From the NCBI GenBank assembly GCA_022828125.1, contig JAJEJD010000020.1, positions 620,001-684,000 on the forward strand: a stretch of 64,000 nt of DNA, read 5' to 3'. Each line of letters opens with the position of its first letter. Position 1 is the first letter of the stretch. The position numbers were made by a program, and so were the translations under genes. Shown piece after piece: positions 35,231 through 44,808 of the stretch. Source of the stretch: a bacterium. Its GTDB lineage: Bacteria > UBA8248. Below the pieces are notes generated by a model. It was not told the DNA's origin. It was given only the letters and a program-made list of their open reading frames with translations, and did no database searches.

Positions 35231-35295
35231 GCAGACGCAATTGCGCCCTGGAACTCCACATAAAGAACGCTTGGAAATATTCAAGTCCGTGAAAC

Positions 35296-36549
35296 CTATG
35301 CTTCACCCTCTTGAAGTTTGCTTCTGGCGATAAAACGCCGGGCGACGAAAATGGTGGCAATCCCTCCCAGAATAGCCGCGACTCCCGGCCCGATGAACGC
35401 CCAATCCCAATTTACGGGGAGAGCACCATCGCCCGAGTCGTTGCTCATGTCCAGGAATTTCCCCACCACCATGGGCGAGAGGGAACCCAGCAGAAAACCC
35501 AAACCCGACTGGATTCCCAATGCGGAGCCGAGGTGGCGTCTGGGCGTGAGTTCCGTGGTCAGCACCACCAGTACGGGAGCGTCCACGTGCATGACGATCA
35601 CCCACACCAGGCACAGAATCTGCAATACGGCGAAAGGCACCCCGAACGCGAGCCCGATGGAAACCGAAATGAGACCGCTCAGAAAAAGACTTGCGATTAT
35701 CGTGGGCGGTCTGCCGATGCGGTCGGCAAACCAGCCGCCGATGAGCTTCGAAACAGCGCTCAGCCCGATGATCAGGGCGGCGGCTGAGGACGCGACCTGG
35801 AGGGCGCTCTCGCGTGTCTCGGTTCCCGCCGCCACCAGGGAGGCTGCCAGAAAGGTGACAATCCAGCCCCTGAACGCGAATACCTCCCACCTGTGCGCGC
35901 CCACAACGCCCATGAGCACCCACACGGGAGTCGGCAGCCTGGGGAGCTCAAATCCGGCATCTCCATCCCCTCTCGGCGAGGGCAGAGGCGGGAGCAAAAA
36001 CAGCATGGCAAGAAAACCAATTGCAGGCCCCAGAGACGTCAACGCGAACGCCGTGCGCCATTCGAAATTCGCAACGAGCGCGCCCGTCACATAGATCGAG
36101 GTGGCGACGCCCACGGTGTAAAAAAACGTATATACCCCCACCATGCGAGCACGCTTACCTTCCGGAGCGTACTCCGCCACCAGCCGAAGCGCAGGCGCAT
36201 AGGTACCGGCCAGACCTATACCTGTGAGACCTCGAAACACCGAAGCGCTGATGAAGCCATCCGCCAGGAGTGGAAACATGAAATTCAGGAGCATCAGCCA
36301 AAGGCTTGAGACCAGATATATCTTTTTCGCGCTCATGTAGTCCGTTGCTGTCGCCAGCACGGCCGAGGCGAGGATGTAGCCCACGTAAAACGCCGTATAA
36401 ATCGTGCCGGCCTGCACGTTCGTGAGGTTCCATTCCGCCTTGAACAACGGAAGCGCCGCCACATAATTCGCATAGACGAACATCATCGGCACCTGCGCCG
36501 CGCAAATCGCCCAAAGCCAATGGGTTGATGTTCCCTCGCGCTTTTTCAT
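35296..36549 (-). CDS. MFS transporter
   Basis: Twelve-segment major-facilitator carrier of 417 residues. The loop between helices 2 and 3 reads ATATDYMSAKK, a weak version of the usual G-x3-D-x5-RRxx motif; the second one, GGWFADRIGRPP, is good. The layout resembles anion/cation or organic-acid symporters rather than drug exporters. The ATG at 36547-36549 has AGAGG upstream. It lies upstream of the ABC importer genes on the same strand, but the importer has its own promoter. It is divergent from the amidohydrolase gene, 150 bp apart. Confidence 0.88.
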   Translation of the reverse strand: MKKREGTSTHWLWAICAAQVPMMFVYANYVAALPLFKAEWNLTNVQAGTIYTAFYVGYILASAVLATATDYMSAKKIYLVSSLWLMLLNFMFPLLADGFISASVFRGLTGIGLAGTYAPALRLVAEYAPEGKRARMVGVYTFFYTVGVATSIYVTGALVANFEWRTAFALTSLGPAIGFLAMLFLLPPLPSPRGDGDAGFELPRLPTPVWVLMGVVGAHRWEVFAFRGWIVTFLAASLVAAGTETRESALQVASSAAALIIGLSAVSKLIGGWFADRIGRPPTIIASLFLSGLISVSIGLAFGVPFAVLQILCLVWVIVMHVDAPVLVVLTTELTPRRHLGSALGIQSGLGFLLGSLSPMVVGKFLDMSNDSGDGALPVNWDWAFIGPGVAAILGGIATIFVARRFIARSKLQEGEA

Positions 36550-36699
36550 ACGAATCCTCTGGTTCCAAAATGAGAAAGAGGATAAAGGATTCAATACTCT
36601 CTGGCGAGGGAGCGGGCGTTCCCCCTCCCGACTATCCGAAAACGAGTATCCTGATGTAATCTGCGTTCATAATAGATTCCAATTCCACGGAGTTTGCGG

Positions 36700-37578
36700 A
36701 TGCCGAAACCAATCATTGATTTCAGAGTCTCATGTCCCATTCCCGAGGGTCTGGACAGATACCTGAAACCGACGGGCCGCTTGGTGGATTACGCCAAACA
36801 TTACGGGGACAGGGTTTTTGGCAATACGGAAGAACACCGCTATATGAAGCCGGAGGAGTTCGTCGCCTTTCTGGATGAGCAAGGGGTGGACAAGGCCGTA
36901 ATCAAGACTTCCGACATGACGACATTATTGGGCACGAAATTTCCCGCTGAAGTTTTGCACGAATACATCAGGGATTATCCGAATCGCCTCATCGGAACTG
37001 CCGGGTGCGACCCGTTTCGCGGCATGGACGCGCTGCGCGAACTGGAACGCGACGTAAAGGAATACGGACTCCGGGGCGTCAACATGGGGCCATGGGAGCT
37101 CGGGCTTCATGCGAACGACAAGAAATTCTATCCCGTTTACGCGAAATGCGTGGAGTTGGACATCCCCGTCTTGCTTCACACTTCGATGAACCTCTCGAGC
37201 TCGAACCTGCTCGATTACGGGCGTCCGATCTACCTGGACGAGGTAGCGAGAGATTTTCCAGAGCTTCGTATCGTGGCGGTCCACGGAGGCTGGCCTTGGG
37301 TACTGGAGATGATCGCCGTGAGCTGGCGGCACCCCAATCTGTACATCGAAGTCAGCGGCACCATGCCCAAATACATCGCCACGCCCGACACCGGCTGGGA
37401 GCCATTGATTCGCTACGGAAGCACTGTGCTCAAGAACAAGATTCTCTGGGCCTCGAACTGGCCGATGATCAGTCCTAGGGAAAGCCTGGCCGAGTTCGAC
37501 AAGTTCCCGCTGAAAGACGACGTGAAACAACGCTGGTTCGGCGGAAACGCTCTCAAGGTTTTGGGACTGGAAGAGTAA
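36700..37578 (+). CDS. Amidohydrolase-2 fold protein with altered metal site
   Basis: TIM-barrel protein of the amidohydrolase_2 family, 292 residues. Family landmarks are PNRLIGTAGCDP, a VLLHTS strand, VAVHGGWPW and ILWASNWPM. But the N-terminal HxH metal motif is replaced by FRV (residues 7-10 read DFRV), and the last aspartate is Asn in ASNWP. The enzyme may use no metal, as 2-pyrone-4,6-dicarboxylate lactonase does, or may be inactive. The ATG at 36700 has GGAG 8 nt upstream. A bidirectional terminator follows. Its substrate may relate to the divergent transporter genes. Confidence 0.82.
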   Translation: MPKPIIDFRVSCPIPEGLDRYLKPTGRLVDYAKHYGDRVFGNTEEHRYMKPEEFVAFLDEQGVDKAVIKTSDMTTLLGTKFPAEVLHEYIRDYPNRLIGTAGCDPFRGMDALRELERDVKEYGLRGVNMGPWELGLHANDKKFYPVYAKCVELDIPVLLHTSMNLSSSNLLDYGRPIYLDEVARDFPELRIVAVHGGWPWVLEMIAVSWRHPNLYIEVSGTMPKYIATPDTGWEPLIRYGSTVLKNKILWASNWPMISPRESLAEFDKFPLKDDVKQRWFGGNALKVLGLEE

Positions 37579-37590
37579 GCATCAAAAGAC

Positions 37591-37627
37591 GAAAAAAGGC
37601 GGGAACTTCAGCCGCTCCCGCCTTTTC
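37591..37627. terminator. Bidirectional terminator between amidohydrolase gene and dapA
   Basis: AAGGCGGGA and TCCCGCCTT pair over 9 bp, flanked by an A run on the left and TTTTCGTT on the right. It serves the two convergent genes. Confidence 0.85.
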
Positions 37628-37654
37628 GTTCTGATGCTGTCGTTCCGAGATTGT

Positions 37655-38548
37655 CTACGTCGCCGCCACCGCTTCTTCGACCAAACCGTATTCCCGGGCG
37701 AACGCCTCCAGCTTTGCCATATTGGCGTCAGACGGCGAGCAAAGCGGCAGCCTGTATTCCAGCGCAATCCGCCCCATGATGGCCAAGGTCGCCTTCGCCG
37801 GAATCGGATTCGTCTCGCAGAACATCATGTGGTTGAGTTCCCACATCTTGTAGTGCAACGCTTTCGCCGTGGCGGTATCTCCGTCGAGCTGGGCCTGACA
37901 CATCCGGGCCACGTCCGCAGGCGCCACGTTCGCCGTAACCGAAATCGTGCCCACACCGCCCATCGCCATCATGGGCAGCGTGACGAAATCATCGCCTGAA
38001 AGCACGATGAAATCGTCCGGCACGCGGGAAATGATGTTGCAGCAATTCGCCAGATCCCCGGTCGCTTCCTTGATGCCCACAATGTTGGGAATCTCCGAGA
38101 GGCGCGCCACCGTGTCGGGGGCTATCTGCACCACCGTGCGGCCCGGCACGTTGTAGAGAACGATCGGGATATCGGCTGATTCCGCAATGGCCCGGAAATG
38201 TTGATACAGGCCTTCCTGCGTAGGCTTGTTGTAGTAAGGAGCCACCAGGAGCGCGCCGGCCGCGCCGGCCCGCATGGCGTACTGGGTGCGCTGAACGGCC
38301 TCCGCGGTGCTGTTCGAACCCGAGCCGGCGATGACGGGGATCCTTCCGTTTACCTGCTCGATCACCAACTCCACGACCCGATCGTGCTCTTCATGGCTCA
38401 GCGTGGCGGACTCTCCCGTGGTTCCACACGCCACAATACCGTGCGTTCCATTTTCAACATGAAATTCCACCAGAGAGCGAATACCCTCTTCGTCGAGCTT
38501 TCCGTCGCGGAACGGAGTTACCATCGCGACATAAGAACCCTTAAACAT
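37655..38548 (-). CDS. dapA: 4-hydroxy-tetrahydrodipicolinate synthase
   Basis: First committed step of lysine and diaminopimelate synthesis: condenses pyruvate with aspartate semialdehyde. The 297 residues show all family marks: GTTGESATLSHEEH, the YNVPGRT motif with the relay tyrosine, and the Schiff-base lysine in IVGIKEATG. That contrasts with the variant paralogue at 16739-17710. The ATG at 38546-38548 follows GAAGGAGGTC, an ideal ribosome site. The gene is alone on this strand. Confidence 0.96.
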   Translation of the reverse strand: MFKGSYVAMVTPFRDGKLDEEGIRSLVEFHVENGTHGIVACGTTGESATLSHEEHDRVVELVIEQVNGRIPVIAGSGSNSTAEAVQRTQYAMRAGAAGALLVAPYYNKPTQEGLYQHFRAIAESADIPIVLYNVPGRTVVQIAPDTVARLSEIPNIVGIKEATGDLANCCNIISRVPDDFIVLSGDDFVTLPMMAMGGVGTISVTANVAPADVARMCQAQLDGDTATAKALHYKMWELNHMMFCETNPIPAKATLAIMGRIALEYRLPLCSPSDANMAKLEAFAREYGLVEEAVAAT

Positions 38549-38807
38549 GAGAAGACCTCCTTCTCCTTCCGCCTGTGCGGCAAAAAAGAATGTCATACCC
38601 CATTTTCAGACAGGGCACGCTTGACGTGCGTCACCTTTGTGTACAGAAAATTCGTCAATACCCCTTTGGTAGCGCAAATCCTATCAGAGCAACCGAGCGG
38701 ACGCAAGAAATGGAATTTTAGGATGCCTCGCAGACAGAGTTTCTCGCCGTCATAAGCAGGGATATGAACATCCGAGCAGGGCTCCTACCGACCCATTATT
38801 TTCCACT

Positions 38808-38836
38808 TTGACAAGCACATGGAAAAAGTCTTTAAT
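38808..38836 (+). promoter_or_regulatory. Sigma-70-type promoter of the D,D-carboxypeptidase gene
   Basis: Perfect TTGACA (38808-38813), 17-nt spacer, TTTAAT (38831-38836), about 80 nt before the dacA-like start. It lies in the 370-bp gap 38549-38918, which has no other feature I can support. Confidence 0.65.
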
Positions 38837-38918
38837 TGATTCAAGTTCAAGAGGATCGTATTCTCCCTTTGGATCCTTCACCAACTCGCCCAGATCGACA
38901 GGAATCTAAGGAAAGCGC

Positions 38919-40103
38919 ATGTTATCCGCTTTGGGTCACCATCGGCGATCCCGTTTAACCGTCATTACAGCCTTCATCTTCTTATTCACATTTTCTCTCA
39001 TGCTCGACGTCGATTCGGCTTCCGCGCGCCGAAAACGAGCCCGCAAAAAACCCATTCCCTATCGCTCGATCCTGCTGATTGAAGCGAACACGGGACGGGT
39101 CCTGAAAGCACGCAATGAACGGCTTCCCACAAAACCCGCTTCCATCGTGAAAATGATGACGGCGTTAATCGCCATGGAACAAATTAGCAGAAACATCATC
39201 CACCTCGACGATATCATCACAACCAGCAGAAGCGCCTCCCGGATCGGGGGCCAGCAGGTGTATTTGAAGCAAGGGGAAAAATTTACCCTGAGAGACTTGA
39301 TGAAATCCATCATCATCAGCTCTGCAAACGATTCATCCTACGCCGTGGCGGAACACATCGCCGGAGACGCCGAAGCCTTCGTCGATATGATGAACCAGCG
39401 CGCCAGGGAACTCGGCATGACGAACACCCGTTTCGTCAACGTCAACGGGCTTCCGCCGGGCGGAAAAAAGCCGACCAATCAGATGAGCGCGCGCGACGCC
39501 GGCATTCTTGCCCGCGAGTTGATCAAGTATCCGCTCATCATGAAGTGGAGCACCACCAAGAACGCTCCTTTCAGGAACGGGAGCTTCATCCTGACCAACA
39601 CGAACACTCTCCTCGGGCGGTTTCGCGGGATGGATGGCCTCAAAACAGGTTATCACCGAAAGGCGGGATTCAGCATTGTCGCCACAGCCAAACGCAAAAA
39701 CCTGAGACTCATCGCCGTCGTAATGGGGTCGAGCCACTCCAGACACCGATTCAAAGAGGCCAAGCGTCTGCTCGCATGGGGATTCAACCAATACCGCTGG
39801 ATCGATTTGGGCAAGACCCAAAAACCGAAACGCCGGCAAATCAAGGTGCTGAAGGGCCAGAAACGGACGGTACGCATCCGGCTCAAGGAAAATGTCGAGG
39901 CATTGGTAAGAAGGAATGAAGAAAAACGTATCTCCATGAAACTGGACTTGCCCGAAGAGGTAACCGCACCCGTCCGCGCCGGCCAGAAGGTGGGCCGCGT
40001 CACGTATGAACTGGGAGGCAACAAAATCGGCGGGACCGACCTCGTGGCCGCTGAACCGGTCAAAAAATTAGGCTTTTTCCAATCTTTGTTCCGATTCCGC
40101 TAA
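38919..40103 (+). CDS. dacA: D-alanyl-D-alanine carboxypeptidase (PBP5/6 type)
   Basis: Penicillin-binding protein that trims the terminal D-Ala from peptidoglycan stem peptides in the periplasm. The 394 residues start with an export signal (ITAFIFLFTFSLMLDVDSASA). The catalytic motifs are complete: SIVK at 75-78, SAN in SSANDSS, and KTG in DGLKTGYHRKAGFS. A PBP5-like C-terminal beta domain follows. There is no clear C-terminal amphipathic anchor, since it ends FFQSLFRFR. The promoter at 38808-38836 is close upstream. Confidence 0.93.
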   Translation: MLSALGHHRRSRLTVITAFIFLFTFSLMLDVDSASARRKRARKKPIPYRSILLIEANTGRVLKARNERLPTKPASIVKMMTALIAMEQISRNIIHLDDIITTSRSASRIGGQQVYLKQGEKFTLRDLMKSIIISSANDSSYAVAEHIAGDAEAFVDMMNQRARELGMTNTRFVNVNGLPPGGKKPTNQMSARDAGILARELIKYPLIMKWSTTKNAPFRNGSFILTNTNTLLGRFRGMDGLKTGYHRKAGFSIVATAKRKNLRLIAVVMGSSHSRHRFKEAKRLLAWGFNQYRWIDLGKTQKPKRRQIKVLKGQKRTVRIRLKENVEALVRRNEEKRISMKLDLPEEVTAPVRAGQKVGRVTYELGGNKIGGTDLVAAEPVKKLGFFQSLFRFR

Positions 40104-40121
40104 ACGCACGTATCCAAACAA

Positions 40122-41345
40122 CTACTCTTGTTGAATCTCACTCTCCCTGCCCATAAAAGGCAAGGCGACCGCCATGAACACGAGCATCACCACCTCGGAA
40201 TCGCCAAAGTTGTATTCGAACATCCCTGCGCTTAAAAAACCTGCAGCCACGGCCAAACCACCCACCATGCGAAATCGCGTCCCAAACGACGCGTCTCTCG
40301 TATCTCGAATTCGCCTGCTCACCAGGACGAAATATCCGATCCAGACCCAAATCCAAGCGCCCAGAGCAAAAACTCCCCGCTCGGCAGCCAAGTGAATGAT
40401 GTTGTTGTGCAAATGGGCCGGGGGTTTCGAGGCCGCATCGGGGTTCGCATAGCGGGCGTAATTGTCTTTGATTTGCCCGGGGCCAAAACCCAAAAATTTT
40501 TTATCCGCGAACATTTTGATGCCGCCCTTCCACATGTCGATCCGCTCCACTGCCGTCTTGTCCCGTGGATTCACCATGCTCTTCACGCGCTGGCGAATGG
40601 AATGCGGCGCGATGAATATCACCAGTACCGCCACCAGCGCCAAACACAAACCCACCTTCTTGCGCCCACTCGCGACGGCTACAACCGCCGTTCCAACGAC
40701 AAGTCCGATCCAGGCGCTGCGACTCAATGTCGTCATCAATGCAGAGAGGATGAGGAGAACCGACGCATAGACCCATATGCTCTTGCGTACCCGAGTCGGC
40801 ACGAAGATGTACGAAAGCGCCAGAAGGCCGGTTACAAGCAGAAAACCGCCGAGCGTCATGTATATGCTGAAAAAGCCCGAAGGGCGATTCGCCAGCGACA
40901 ATACTCCCTGCAGCGATACGGCGCCCAGGGCATACAAGGCGATACAGATCGTGGCCACCAAGAGCGCTTTCACCAACCAAATCGCTTCCCGGTCGTCCCG
41001 GATGACGTTCACGGCCAAATAAAAAATCATGATCTGCGTCAATTCTCTCGACTTGATCAGGCTGTTGAGCGAATCAGGTGCATGAAAGGCGCTGGCGAGT
41101 GTAAATAGCGCGAAAAAAAGCCAAGGCATCCACAACGGAAATTTCTGGGTCAGCAAGGGAGCCGCCTTGGTCATGGAAGCCAGCCAAGCCGCCACGGCGG
41201 TGAACACGCATATTTGAGCGAGCGATATCGAAAAAGGGGCTGTGACGGCGAAACCAAGAAGCCCGCCGAACGCCACCCGAGACGCCGGTGAACGCCCCCT
41301 GAATCGCTCTTCCAGTTCCGGGAAATAGACTCTTAGCTTGTGCAT
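40122..41345 (-). CDS. O-antigen ligase family protein (WaaL-like)
   Basis: Inner-membrane protein of 407 residues with about ten hydrophobic segments. A large periplasmic loop before the last segments contains RIDMWKGGIKMFADKKFLGFGPGQIK and HNNIIHLAAERG, the pattern of the O-antigen ligase/polymerase (Wzy_C) family. It would join an undecaprenyl-linked polymer to lipid A-core. No O-antigen biosynthesis genes are visible nearby, so the polymer is unknown. It lies downstream of the msbA-waaE-heptose genes on the same strand, with a 301-bp gap to msbA. Confidence 0.85.
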   Translation of the reverse strand: MHKLRVYFPELEERFRGRSPASRVAFGGLLGFAVTAPFSISLAQICVFTAVAAWLASMTKAAPLLTQKFPLWMPWLFFALFTLASAFHAPDSLNSLIKSRELTQIMIFYLAVNVIRDDREAIWLVKALLVATICIALYALGAVSLQGVLSLANRPSGFFSIYMTLGGFLLVTGLLALSYIFVPTRVRKSIWVYASVLLILSALMTTLSRSAWIGLVVGTAVVAVASGRKKVGLCLALVAVLVIFIAPHSIRQRVKSMVNPRDKTAVERIDMWKGGIKMFADKKFLGFGPGQIKDNYARYANPDAASKPPAHLHNNIIHLAAERGVFALGAWIWVWIGYFVLVSRRIRDTRDASFGTRFRMVGGLAVAAGFLSAGMFEYNFGDSEVVMLVFMAVALPFMGRESEIQQE

Positions 41346-41646
41346 GAAGTTGTTCTCTCAGCTCAGAGCCGAATGCACCTGGTTGTTTTTTCCAAACGCA
41401 GTCTACGATTCCTCAATGTGGATCGAATCAGGGCAACCTTCACGAGAGCATTCCTCCGGCGAGACGGCATCCATGTGAATAATTTCCGCTCATTTCCTGA
41501 TAATAGATGGAACGAAGACCAGAAAACGGAAACTCAAACTCATGATTGTATGATAACGCCGGGATATAACTTTACATTCCAACTTCAGATTCAGGACGCG
41601 AGATTCACCTTTTCGGCCGGTCGTATTGGCCCTCGAGCGAATAATC
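41346..41646. other. Intergenic gap between msbA and the WaaL-like gene
   Basis: No complete gene. On the minus strand a GTG at 41443, with CGGAGGAA upstream, opens MKVALIRSTLRNRR and stops after 26 codons (41363). MKVALIR is a common start of family-4 glycosyltransferases such as WaaG, so a decayed first exon-like stub of one is possible but weak. The rest shows nothing I can name. Confidence 0.3.
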
Positions 41647-43434
41647 TTACGACATGGTTCCGCCATGCGCTGCGCTTTTGATTTCATCGGAAAGGGACGT
41701 TTCCTCGCTCACAAACTGCATTTCGTAGAGTCTTTGGTACAAGCCGCCTCGCTTCATCAACTCATCGTGCTTCCCCCTCTCCACGATACGCCCCCCGTCG
41801 AGTACGATGATCGAGTCGGCGTTTCGGACCGTGGAGAGTCTGTGAGCCACCACGAACGTGGTGCGCTCCTTCATCAAAGGCTCCAGGGCTTCTTGAATCA
41901 ACTGCTCGCTCTCCGTGTCGAGCGCGCTCGTGGCTTCATCGAGCAGCAAAATAGATGGATCCCTCAAAATCGCGCGCGCAATGGCGATGCGCTGTCGTTC
42001 ACCGCCGGACAGGCGTACTCCCTCCTCACCCAGCATGGTTTCATACCCGTTTTCAAGCTCCATAATGAAATCATGGGCGTTGGCCGCTTTCGCCGCCGAG
42101 ATGATTTCTTCACGGTTGACGGGCCTTTTCTCCCCATAGGCGATGTTGTTCGCCGCCGTATCGTTGAACAGAATCACCTGCTGGGTCACCACGGCGATCT
42201 GGGCGCGCAGGCTGCTCAGTGAATACCGGGACGCCTCTTTCCCGTCGAAGGAGATGCTCCCCCGGGCGGGCAGGTAAAAACGCGGTATCAAATCCAGCAA
42301 CGTGCTTTTCCCCGCGCCGCTCATCCCCACGACGGCCAGCGTACAGCCTGCCGGCACTTCTACGTTGATATCCTCGAGCGTCGCCTCGTCCGAATAGGAA
42401 AAATGAACGTCCTCGAATCGAATATGCCGGGAAAGCCGCTCCATCTCCTCGCCATCTGGATTCTTGTCCTCTGGATCATGCTCATCCAGGACCTCGAAAA
42501 CCGACTGGGCGCCCGCTATCCCTTCCACCAGGCTATGAAACACCCGGGTGAAGGATTTCAGCGGGTTGTAGGCCATGCCGAGGGCGACGGCGAAACTTAT
42601 CAGCTTTCCCGGATCCATACTTCCAAAGATAACCGCCTGGGCGCCGAACCACAGAATGCCCGCTCCCATCAGACCACCGATGATCTCCACCATGGGCGGC
42701 GCCAGCGAACGAACGCGCATGGCACGCATGATGGTGTCGAAAAAGGAGCGGGTGGCGCGCATGAAACGCCCTCCCTCCTCTACTTCGGTTCCAAACGCCT
42801 TGACGACGCGAATGCCCGCGTAGGTTTCCTTCATCAGGTTGCTCATGTCCCCCATGCGCTCCTGACTCCTCCGCGTGATCTGGCGAATCTTCTCCCCCAT
42901 CGTCACGACCAGAATCGCCACCAGCGGGATGAGCACGACGAATATCAGCGCCATTTTGGGGCTCTGGTAAATCGCTACGCCCAACAAAGCGATAAAGGTG
43001 AACCCGTGCCGAAGCAATTCCCGTACGGACTCCGTCGCTGCATGCTGCATCAAGGAGATGTCGTATATGACTTTCGACATCAGCTCTCCGGTCGTCTTCG
43101 CTTCGAAAAACCGAAGAGGCAAATTCAGGAGATGCCTGTGAAGCTCGTTTCTGACATCTTTCACCACATGCTGACCGACCCAGAGCATGAAATAGTTCTG
43201 GCAGTAAGCGGCGATGCCTTTCACCAGATAGACAACGACGAGGGACAGGCAGATCAAAAAGACGATATCGGCTCGTTTCGAGATCAAAATATCATTGATG
43301 ACATGCTGAACGAGGTAGGCAGGATACGCATTCAGACCGCCCACAACGATCGTGCAGGCGACGGCGACGCCGAACCGAAACCGGTAGGGACGCAAGTATT
43401 GCAGGAGCCTGAGATACACGCGGGTGCGGCTCAT
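41647..43434 (-). CDS. msbA: Lipid A export ABC transporter, permease plus ATPase
   Basis: Half-size ABC exporter that flips Kdo-lipid A or core-lipid A across the inner membrane, 595 residues. Six membrane segments in the first 320 residues are followed by the ATPase: Walker A GMSGAGKSTLLDL, signature RLSGGERQRIAIARAI and Walker B ILLLDEATSALD. The family-typical opening is YLRPYRFRFGVAVACT. It follows the waaE-like gene by 204 nt. Its lipid A clients are made by the genes at 51-59 kb. Confidence 0.93.
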   Translation of the reverse strand: MSRTRVYLRLLQYLRPYRFRFGVAVACTIVVGGLNAYPAYLVQHVINDILISKRADIVFLICLSLVVVYLVKGIAAYCQNYFMLWVGQHVVKDVRNELHRHLLNLPLRFFEAKTTGELMSKVIYDISLMQHAATESVRELLRHGFTFIALLGVAIYQSPKMALIFVVLIPLVAILVVTMGEKIRQITRRSQERMGDMSNLMKETYAGIRVVKAFGTEVEEGGRFMRATRSFFDTIMRAMRVRSLAPPMVEIIGGLMGAGILWFGAQAVIFGSMDPGKLISFAVALGMAYNPLKSFTRVFHSLVEGIAGAQSVFEVLDEHDPEDKNPDGEEMERLSRHIRFEDVHFSYSDEATLEDINVEVPAGCTLAVVGMSGAGKSTLLDLIPRFYLPARGSISFDGKEASRYSLSSLRAQIAVVTQQVILFNDTAANNIAYGEKRPVNREEIISAAKAANAHDFIMELENGYETMLGEEGVRLSGGERQRIAIARAILRDPSILLLDEATSALDTESEQLIQEALEPLMKERTTFVVAHRLSTVRNADSIIVLDGGRIVERGKHDELMKRGGLYQRLYEMQFVSEETSLSDEIKSAAHGGTMS

Positions 43435-43638
43435 CCGTCATTCTCCGTAAAAATCGACTCCGGCGTCATTTGAACCACCTCGAACGGCGCGCCTGCCCGG
43501 CTCGCTCCGCTCCCTGGCTCGCCGTACGGCCACCCGATTGGCAGAATCTCTCGCCCGAGCCCACCAAGTGAGGCAGCCTCGGGGAGGAATCCCTTCTCTC
43601 GTCCGCCCATGCCCGAGAATGCTTCCGTATGAACAACG

Positions 43639-44463
43639 TTAAGGGCGTTCACGTCTTCCACACAGCTCCCACAAAAAGGCTGCGCGCATGAACACATAAT
43701 AAGCGGAGCCCGCAGATACCCATAACCCGTTCACGCCATCCAGAAGACCCATCTTCAAGACGTAGCTTTTGAAAAAACGCCAAAGAGGCCGGATGACGAA
43801 ATCGGCTATCCCGGGTTGCACCCCCCTGGAAAATAAATCTTCCGCCGATAACCTGGCGTATTTCACCTGTCTTTGGAAGAAATCGAAAAGCGAGTCATAG
43901 CTGTAGTGTTCCAAGGAGGACGAAAATGCACCCATTCGCCCTTTCACCACCACGGATTCGTGAACACTTTTCTCGTTAAATGCTCCGGCATCGCGCCGGA
44001 ATAATCGAAGCTGGTAATCCGGCCAAAGATCTCCGTGGCGGAGCCAGCGACCGAAGAATATGTTCTTTCGGGGCACACGATACCCCTCTGCAGGAGCATC
44101 GTCAGACAAAACGGAGAGAATTTCCTCGGCAAGCCCGGGACTTACGCATTCATCCGCATCCAGACTCAATATCCAGGAATGACTCGCTTTCGAGATGGCG
44201 AAATTTTTCTGCGCCGCATATCCTTCCCAGGGATGCCGGATGAGCAGCGCGCCGCGTTTTCGGCATATTTCCTGCGTGCCGTCCGTACTTCCGGCGTCCA
44301 CGACGATAATTTCATCCGCCCAGGAAACGCTGTCGATACATGCGCCGATGCGTTCCGCCTCATTGTGGGCGACAATCGTGACGCTAATCGGTTCCCTTAC
44401 CGATTCGGAGACCGGCTCCTTTCCCGTATCGGCTTCGGCAGACGTTTCCGCCAAGCCGGACAC
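43639..44463 (-). CDS. Family-2 glycosyltransferase, WaaE/KdtX-like
   Basis: Inverting glycosyltransferase of about 274 residues that adds a sugar to LPS core heptose in related bacteria. It has the GT-A opening ISVTIVAHNEAERI, VDAGSTDGTQEI, and the metal motif ILSLDADE. The C-terminal part with FFQRQVKYARLSA and FKSYVLKMGLLDG is characteristic of the WaaE group. The start is a GTG at 44461-44463. The AGGGGAAGGG ribosome site is inside the end of the Trm112 gene, whose stop is only 4 nt away. An upstream ATG would overlap that gene by 32 nt. Confidence 0.87.
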   Translation of the reverse strand: MSGLAETSAEADTGKEPVSESVREPISVTIVAHNEAERIGACIDSVSWADEIIVVDAGSTDGTQEICRKRGALLIRHPWEGYAAQKNFAISKASHSWILSLDADECVSPGLAEEILSVLSDDAPAEGYRVPRKNIFFGRWLRHGDLWPDYQLRLFRRDAGAFNEKSVHESVVVKGRMGAFSSSLEHYSYDSLFDFFQRQVKYARLSAEDLFSRGVQPGIADFVIRPLWRFFKSYVLKMGLLDGVNGLWVSAGSAYYVFMRAAFLWELCGRRERP

Positions 44464-44467
44464 TTTT

Positions 44468-44665
44468 CTAGCCCTTCCCCTGGGTTTTCTCCCACTCATC
44501 AAGCGGGATGGCTTCGTCCACGAGCATGATCGGGATGCCGTCTTCGATTTTATAGACCAGCCCCGATTCCCGGGCGATCAGATAATTCCCGTCCCCGCTC
44601 AATTCAAGGGGTGTCTTGGTGACGGGGCACGCCAATATCTCCAACAACTCTTTATCCACGCTCAT
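44468..44665 (-). CDS. Trm112 family protein (YcaR-like)
   Basis: Small protein of 65 residues. It has the family opening LLEILACPVTKTPLEL and the closing GLVYKIEDGIPIMLVDEA. YcaR proteins sit beside lipid A and Kdo genes in many Gram-negative bacteria. They resemble the zinc-binding methyltransferase activator Trm112, but as here the second Cys of the CPxC pair is Thr. The function is unproven. It is tightly followed by the WaaE-like gene, whose ribosome site is inside this reading frame. Confidence 0.88.
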   Translation of the reverse strand: MSVDKELLEILACPVTKTPLELSGDGNYLIARESGLVYKIEDGIPIMLVDEAIPLDEWEKTQGKG

Positions 44666-44808
44666 CTTCCGCTTATCTCCAAATTTCAGTCAAAACGATA
44701 AATTGACCAGAAACCATCAGATCGTTCATCACATCGCGCCAAAAACGGAAACAGCGCCCGCTTCTTTCACGAGAAACTCTTTTAGTTTCGCATATTTCGC
44801 CATGTTTT

